The translations under genes and the position numbers were made by a program. From Alphaproteobacteria bacterium (GTDB lineage: Bacteria > Pseudomonadota > Alphaproteobacteria > Micavibrionales > Micavibrionaceae), in NCBI GenBank assembly GCA_013215815.1, contig JABSQP010000004.1:1-64000 (forward strand): 64,000 nt of DNA, written 5' to 3'. Below are positions 58,921 through 64,000 of this stretch, piece by piece (the first letter of the stretch is position 1; each line of letters opens with the position of its first letter). The notes under the pieces were generated by a model. It was not told where the DNA came from. It worked only from the letters and a program-made list of their open reading frames with translations, and did not search any database.

Positions 58921-59096
58921 GGCAGATATTTACCCTAATTACTTGGCGTATGCTTAGGATAAATCCTTAAATCATTGCTTTTAAAATAAAAAATTCATTT
59001 TTTGTTTGTGCATAACATGCAAATCACCTTATTATTAAAAAAAGCTCGTAGTGATTCGCGGGTGTAAATCTTATTCTTTGATCAGTTCAGATCGTG

Positions 59097-59882
59097 ATGA
59101 CTAAAAGAAAAATAAAATGGCGTGTTATTGTTGTGTCAGTCTTGTTGGGGCTGGCTCTTGCTTGTGCGCCTTTAGTCGATACTTCTAATGCAAGCGATTC
59201 AGTTTATAGCCATAATGATCAAGCAGCATCTAAAACAGTTGCTGATGTAGAGCCTGAAGCGGGCACTGCAACAACTGAAGAATTGAAGGCTGGATTACAG
59301 CGTATGGATGAAGGTGATTTATCTCATGCGAAAGAAAAGCCTATGGACGGTCAGTCAGCATCCTTGGAAAAAAGTGATGGAGCAATGGCGGCTATCGTTG
59401 AACAAGGTAAGGTTGAGACGTTTGATGAATATGTCCTGGGTCCAGAAGATCGTTTAAAAATTACAGTTTTTGGTGAAGGTGAACTTTCAGGTGATTATCG
59501 TGTAGGCAGTGATGGTACAATCGCGTTCCCGTTAGTTGGTGATGTAATCGTAGAAGGTTTAACGCTTCGTCAAGCCGAAGAGGTTATTAAAGAGAAATTG
59601 CGTCAAGGTTATTTGAAAAAACCGAGTGTTTCGATTGAGGTTTCTGAAAGCCGACCATTCTATATTCTAGGGGAAGTGCGTCGCCCAGGTAGTTATAATT
59701 ATATTGCGGGGATGAGTGTGCTACAGGCTGTTGCTATTAGTGGTGGTTTTACGTACCGTGCTAACCGTAAGAACGTAGAGATTTTACGTGGAAATAATGC
59801 GCCGGCAGAGCCGATGAATGCGACAACGCATGCGAAAGTAAAGCCTGGTGACATTATATTTATTCAAGAAAGATTCTTTTAG
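59097..59882 (+). CDS. Polysaccharide biosynthesis/export lipoprotein (Wza-like)
   Basis: Lipobox LALAC; Poly_export motif YVLGPEDRLKITVFGEGELSGDYRVGSDGTIAFPLVGDV; SLBB domain. Confidence 0.92.
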   Translation: MTKRKIKWRVIVVSVLLGLALACAPLVDTSNASDSVYSHNDQAASKTVADVEPEAGTATTEELKAGLQRMDEGDLSHAKEKPMDGQSASLEKSDGAMAAIVEQGKVETFDEYVLGPEDRLKITVFGEGELSGDYRVGSDGTIAFPLVGDVIVEGLTLRQAEEVIKEKLRQGYLKKPSVSIEVSESRPFYILGEVRRPGSYNYIAGMSVLQAVAISGGFTYRANRKNVEILRGNNAPAEPMNATTHAKVKPGDIIFIQERFF

Positions 59883-59891
59883 TAGCGGTCT

Positions 59892-62174
59892 ATGAGCGAT
59901 ATTGCAAATAACGAAAAAGCGGTGAATGCAGGCAATGATCTTTACAGAGATCCTTCGGCTCTATTTGGTAACCGTATGCAAGATTTGGAAATTGATTTAA
60001 GAAATTTCCTTCTGATGTTGTGGCGTCGTAAACTACTGATTTTGGCAGTGATGGTTGTGTCATTAGCTCTGGTTTTCGTCTTTGTAAATATGGTGCAACC
60101 ACGCTATTCAGCTAAGGCGCTGATCATGATCGAGAACCGCTTTGATCCAGGCCCTGAATTACGTGCTTTGATATCAAGCATGCGTGTAGATACTACTCTG
60201 ATTTTAAGTGAGGCTGAGGTTCTTAAGTCTAGAACATTAGCTGCCAAGGTAGTTGATCGTTTGGATTTGATGAATGATCCTGAATTCAACCCAAGACTGC
60301 GTCCTGAAAAGGGCGGCTCTATTGATGCGTTGTTGTCAGGCAGTGACGTTGACAATAGCGGTCAGTTTAAAGCGCTTTCAGTGTTTGACCAAGAAGCTGA
60401 AGTTTCACAAAATCTTATGACAGGTGAAAAGGGGGCGGTGATTGATCGCTTTTTGCGCAATGTTTATGCAAGACCAATTCCTGGATCATTTGTTCTGCAG
60501 ATTGAATTTAAATCTGAGGATCCTAAAAAAGCAGCTCTAATCGCAAACACGATTGTTGATACTTATATTGATCAACGTTTAGAAGCGAAGTTTAAAGCAA
60601 CGCAAAAACTTACAGAGTGGCTCGATAAGCGCCTTGAAGGTCTTCGTACTCAAGTACGTGAATCTGAAGCTGCTGTGGAGGAATATCGTTCAAGTAATAA
60701 TCTAGTTGTTGGCGCACGCGTTGAAGTGACAGCTCAACAATTATCAGAGCTTAACTCTCAATTGGTGATGGCAAAAGCACAAGAGGCTGAAGCGAGCGCT
60801 AAGCTTGATCAAATTAAAGGCTGGATCAACAACCCTGGGAGCGTTGAAACAACTTTTGAAGCATTAAATTCCCGCATTGTTCAGAATTTGAAATTAGAAG
60901 AATCAGATATTCGCCGTAAAATTTCTGAGCTGTCTTCTATATATGGTGACCAACACCCTAAGATGATTAATGCACGATCGGAGCTTTCTGATCTTCGTAA
61001 TAAGATGCGCTCTGAGTTACGTGTTGTTGCTGAAGGTCTTAAAGCAGAATTGCAAGTCTCTCAGGCGCGTGTTGTTGCTTTAGAAGATAGCCTGCGCGAG
61101 ATTGAAAAAATAAAACAAACTGAAAACCAGGCAAGTATCAAGCTTCGTGAATTGGCACGTGAATCAGATTCTAGTCAGATGATTTTTGATACATTCCTTG
61201 AAACATACAAAAAGTCTGATGATCAGGAATCATTGCAAGAAGCAGAAGCGCGTGTCATTTCTTATGCGACGGTACCGCGCAATGCATCATATCCGAATAA
61301 GCCTCTCTTCTTAAGTTTGACTGCTGCAGCGTCATTCTTCCTTGGTATTGCAATATCATTGCTTTTAGAAAAACTTGATAATGCGTATAGAACGTCATCA
61401 CAACTGGAAACACAGAATGGCTACCCGTGTTTTGGTGTTATTCCATCAGTTGAAAAGCCTGGTAACGGCCCTATCGGTGATTACATCATGAGTAAGCCTG
61501 CTTCAAACATAGCAGAGTCAGTGCGTACATTACGTATGGTGTTAAATTTACGTTCTACAGACCCTGCGCTGCGTCCTAAAGTTGTGACAATTACTTCATC
61601 ACTTCCTAGTGAAGGTAAGACAACTCTTTCTTCATGGATGGCACGTGTGTCAGCGAAGTCAGGTGAAAAGGTGATTGTTGTTGATTGTGACTTACGTCGC
61701 CCTAATCTTCATAATGCTTTCGGTGTCCGTCCAGATAAAACAATCATTGAGTTCTTAACTGATAAAGCAGATTTGGATGAGGTCATTAAGCGTGATGACG
61801 CTTCTGGAGCACATGTAATCTACGCCCGCTCTGTTCCAAACAATGCACTAGACCTTATCAGTAAGGATCGCATGCGCAAATTGATTGCATCTTTAAGAAA
61901 AGCCTACGATTTAGTTATTCTTGATAGCCCGGCTTGTTTGGCTGTGTCTGATGCACGTGTGTTAGCAACTCATTCTGATCAAACTTTGTACGCTGTTTCT
62001 TGGGATGATACACCGAGAGAAGTTGTGGGTGCAGGCGTAAAACAGTTTGGCGATTTCGGTTACCGTGCGTTAGCATTCGTATTAACGAATGTAGATATTA
62101 AGCGCCACTCTAAATACGGTTATGGCGACGCTGTATATTACTACAGTCGTTACAAACAGTATTATAGTAACTAA
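59892..62174 (+). CDS. Wzc/GumC-like polysaccharide co-polymerase with C-terminal BY-kinase domain
   Basis: N-terminal Wzz domain, GNVR-type region, Walker A SSLPSEGKTTLSSWMA, Walker A' VIVVDCDLRRPNLH, C-terminal Tyr cluster KYGYGDAVYYYSRYKQYYSN. Confidence 0.95.
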   Translation: MSDIANNEKAVNAGNDLYRDPSALFGNRMQDLEIDLRNFLLMLWRRKLLILAVMVVSLALVFVFVNMVQPRYSAKALIMIENRFDPGPELRALISSMRVDTTLILSEAEVLKSRTLAAKVVDRLDLMNDPEFNPRLRPEKGGSIDALLSGSDVDNSGQFKALSVFDQEAEVSQNLMTGEKGAVIDRFLRNVYARPIPGSFVLQIEFKSEDPKKAALIANTIVDTYIDQRLEAKFKATQKLTEWLDKRLEGLRTQVRESEAAVEEYRSSNNLVVGARVEVTAQQLSELNSQLVMAKAQEAEASAKLDQIKGWINNPGSVETTFEALNSRIVQNLKLEESDIRRKISELSSIYGDQHPKMINARSELSDLRNKMRSELRVVAEGLKAELQVSQARVVALEDSLREIEKIKQTENQASIKLRELARESDSSQMIFDTFLETYKKSDDQESLQEAEARVISYATVPRNASYPNKPLFLSLTAAASFFLGIAISLLLEKLDNAYRTSSQLETQNGYPCFGVIPSVEKPGNGPIGDYIMSKPASNIAESVRTLRMVLNLRSTDPALRPKVVTITSSLPSEGKTTLSSWMARVSAKSGEKVIVVDCDLRRPNLHNAFGVRPDKTIIEFLTDKADLDEVIKRDDASGAHVIYARSVPNNALDLISKDRMRKLIASLRKAYDLVILDSPACLAVSDARVLATHSDQTLYAVSWDDTPREVVGAGVKQFGDFGYRALAFVLTNVDIKRHSKYGYGDAVYYYSRYKQYYSN

Positions 62175-62201
62175 TTTTACACAGTTTTAGAGATATACAC
62201 G

Positions 62202-62609
62202 ATGCGCTTAAGAGATGAGCGTCAGAGCACATTGTTGCTCTGTACTACGGTTTTATTCATGTTAACGATGTTTGTTGGTGTTTTATGTGTTTTCACACAA
62301 TCACCGCAGCAGGGGGCGTCTTACCACTCTGATCAGGCACGTTTTTATCAAAAACATTATAACCAGCTCTCTGCTATAGAGTATGAGCCTATAAAGATCC
62401 TGAAGTTAGCAGAAGCCTCTATCATTCAAGCGCTCGCTTATTACCCTTATGAAGCAAAAAACTGGGAGTTTCTGGCTTTAATTGCGCAGCGTAATCGACA
62501 TTACGATATTGCTCATAAGGCGCGCAGATTTTCACATTTTTTGTCTACTGAACCTCGTACAGAGAGTGTGATAACTGTTGCCTCATATACTGAGCGTATA
62601 AAGCATTAA
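62202..62609 (+). CDS. Hypothetical protein (135 aa), one TM plus short TPR-like helical domain
   Basis: N-terminal TM (LLLCTTVLFMLTMFVGVLCVF) and helical C-terminus; within the polysaccharide gene string. Confidence 0.65.
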   Translation: MRLRDERQSTLLLCTTVLFMLTMFVGVLCVFTQSPQQGASYHSDQARFYQKHYNQLSAIEYEPIKILKLAEASIIQALAYYPYEAKNWEFLALIAQRNRHYDIAHKARRFSHFLSTEPRTESVITVASYTERIKH

Positions 62610-62610
62610 G

Positions 62611-63597
62611 ATGTCTTTCTTTACCGTTGAAAAGATATTCTCGTTTTTTGGATATACATTATCTCTATCATTTTTGTTATTAATCGTAAGTGATCTGAAT
62701 TCACTCTCGCTTTGGGGCGTGTTTTTAATAGTACTTAGTTTTATAGGATTTTCTCGCTTTCTTTGGCTTATTACAGCGAAGTCTAGAGCATCAAAGACGC
62801 GTTTACCTGATCAAATTCTTTCCTCATTAGATACCGAAGCCGACAAGAACAAGACGAATATTTTCAAAAGAAGTATGTCCTTAGATTATGGGCTGTTTGC
62901 CCTACTAATAATTGTTGGTGCTTTGTGGGGAGTCTATTGTAGTTTTTACCCTAATGAGATTGCTTCTGTAAAAACCGTGCATGTTGAGTTCAGTGAATTC
63001 TTTAATAATATTTACAATGATCATAACTTTAATATAGCTATCAGGAATAATAATTTACTGAGTTATTTTGCCGTGTTGTTTAGTGTTCTCATTCTTTCAT
63101 GGCTTCAGTTTTCTCTATCAGTGAGCAAAAAATTTATTCGCAACAATCTGGTTATTTTTCTCCCAGCATTTTTAGTTGGTGTTGTTATTCTGAACTTTGT
63201 ATTTGGGCGTGTTTTGTTGTTTCAGTGGCCTGACACACTATTTCTTTCTGGTGCTGGCTTAGGTATAGCAAAACCAATCATGCTGCTGCATCCTGATTTG
63301 GCACAAGACTCGATTTCATTTTTTATGGTCCGTTTTTTTGAGCTCGGTTTTTTAGGGGCTTATGGTGCGTACGTATTTCTGCTCATTCCATTATCGGTTT
63401 TCTTTCATATCATCACAATCAGACAGCGTCGCAAAACGCTTGCTTATATTGGCATGATAACCGTATCCATAATCATTATGGTGGATATGTTTTGGTTATA
63501 TCATCCGCATGGACTAGGGGTCATAGCCATGGGTTGGTTTGTGACGGTTGTTTGTTGGGGGCAATCCGGTTTTAAAACACCATATATTCTGCGTTAG
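62611..63597 (+). CDS. Multi-pass membrane protein of unknown family, possibly Wzy/ligase-like
   Basis: 328 aa with roughly 7-8 TM; starts right after the 135-aa ORF; motif GAGLGIAKPIMLLHPDLAQDSISFFMVRFFELGFLGAYGAY. Confidence 0.65.
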   Translation: MSFFTVEKIFSFFGYTLSLSFLLLIVSDLNSLSLWGVFLIVLSFIGFSRFLWLITAKSRASKTRLPDQILSSLDTEADKNKTNIFKRSMSLDYGLFALLIIVGALWGVYCSFYPNEIASVKTVHVEFSEFFNNIYNDHNFNIAIRNNNLLSYFAVLFSVLILSWLQFSLSVSKKFIRNNLVIFLPAFLVGVVILNFVFGRVLLFQWPDTLFLSGAGLGIAKPIMLLHPDLAQDSISFFMVRFFELGFLGAYGAYVFLLIPLSVFFHIITIRQRRKTLAYIGMITVSIIIMVDMFWLYHPHGLGVIAMGWFVTVVCWGQSGFKTPYILR

Positions 63598-63606
63598 AAT
63601 TCAAAC

Positions 63607-63635
63607 TTGACATTATAAAAAATATAGGATATTTT
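63607..63635 (+). promoter_or_regulatory. Candidate sigma-70 promoter
   Basis: TTGACA-N17-TATTTT. Confidence 0.4.
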
Positions 63636-63667
63636 TCCTATAAATGCGCAACAAATGCGCCCAAATG

Positions 63668-63697
63668 ACCCGTCTTTTTTATGAAGGCGGGTTTTTT
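63668..63697 (+). terminator. Rho-independent terminator
   Basis: ACCCGTCTT-N7-AAGGCGGGT (one T-G wobble) followed by TTTTT. Confidence 0.82.
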
Positions 63698-63715
63698 ATT
63701 TTGAAAGGAACAACA

Positions 63716-64000
63716 ATGACAACACTTCTTCCTAAAGATGCGGATAATAATATTATTCCAGCTTTACGTTTTCGTAATGGTGGAGCGCATACAATTGCGA
63801 CATCAGCAGTTTCATCAACACAAAATGCGATTGCTTTCAATTCTGAAACAAAGGTCGTTAGCGTGTATGCAACGGAGCCTGTTTTTATTGCTTTTGGTGA
63901 CAATACAGTTTCAGCAACGTCTTCAGACCATTATTTTCCAGCAGGTGTTTATTACGATGTGGCCATTAGTGGCGGATCTGGTAAATCATCACAGGATTTG
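63716..64000 (+). CDS. Hypothetical beta-rich protein, truncated by window edge
   Basis: SD GAAAGGA then ATG; open frame of 95 codons to the end: MTTLLPKDADNNIIPALRFRNGGAHTIATSAVSSTQNAIAFNSETKVVSVYATEPVFIAFGDNTVSATSSDHYFPAGVYYDVAISGGSGKSSQDL... Confidence 0.6.
   Translation, partial: MTTLLPKDADNNIIPALRFRNGGAHTIATSAVSSTQNAIAFNSETKVVSVYATEPVFIAFGDNTVSATSSDHYFPAGVYYDVAISGGSGKSSQDL

Overview
The window is about 64 kb of AT-leaning alphaproteobacterial chromosome. The assignment rests on gene families and gene order: chvI-chvG / ahcY / divL-tsaE-murU-addB-addA-trxA / ihfB-lapA-pyrF-trpFBA-accD-folC / rpsA-cmk-aroA / lptC-lptA-lptB-rpoN-hpf-ptsN. No genome is named in the input. I found no rRNA, tRNA, CRISPR array, IS element or prophage module. 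The two ends are more accessory. The left end holds the C-terminus of a large type I secreted adhesin with its TolC/ABC/HlyD exporter. The right end is a surface-polysaccharide export locus (beta-barrel, Wza-like, Wzc-like BY-kinase, two unknown proteins) plus a truncated unknown ORF. Most of the rest is housekeeping. Points worth a second look: (1) a 41-aa ORF with 15 Cys, absent from the ORF track, between folE and cysS; (2) a DivL-type kinase whose phospho-acceptor His is replaced by Tyr (VSYQLRTPL); (3) infC starting at a non-canonical ATC codon, 34 codons upstream of the listed ORF start; (4) a perfect 22-bp palindrome made of two head-to-head consensus DnaA boxes; (5) a ROSE-like RNA-thermometer motif upstream of hsp20; (6) two overlapping small ORFs, plus a PQ-loop-like membrane protein, in a locus that in many relatives carries hprK and ptsM/ptsH; (7) tsaE directly fused by ATGA overlap to murU with no amgK; (8) a lipoprotein with a possible Cys-His-Asp (transglutaminase/LapG-like) triad. 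All assignments come from reading the sequence; no database search was run.
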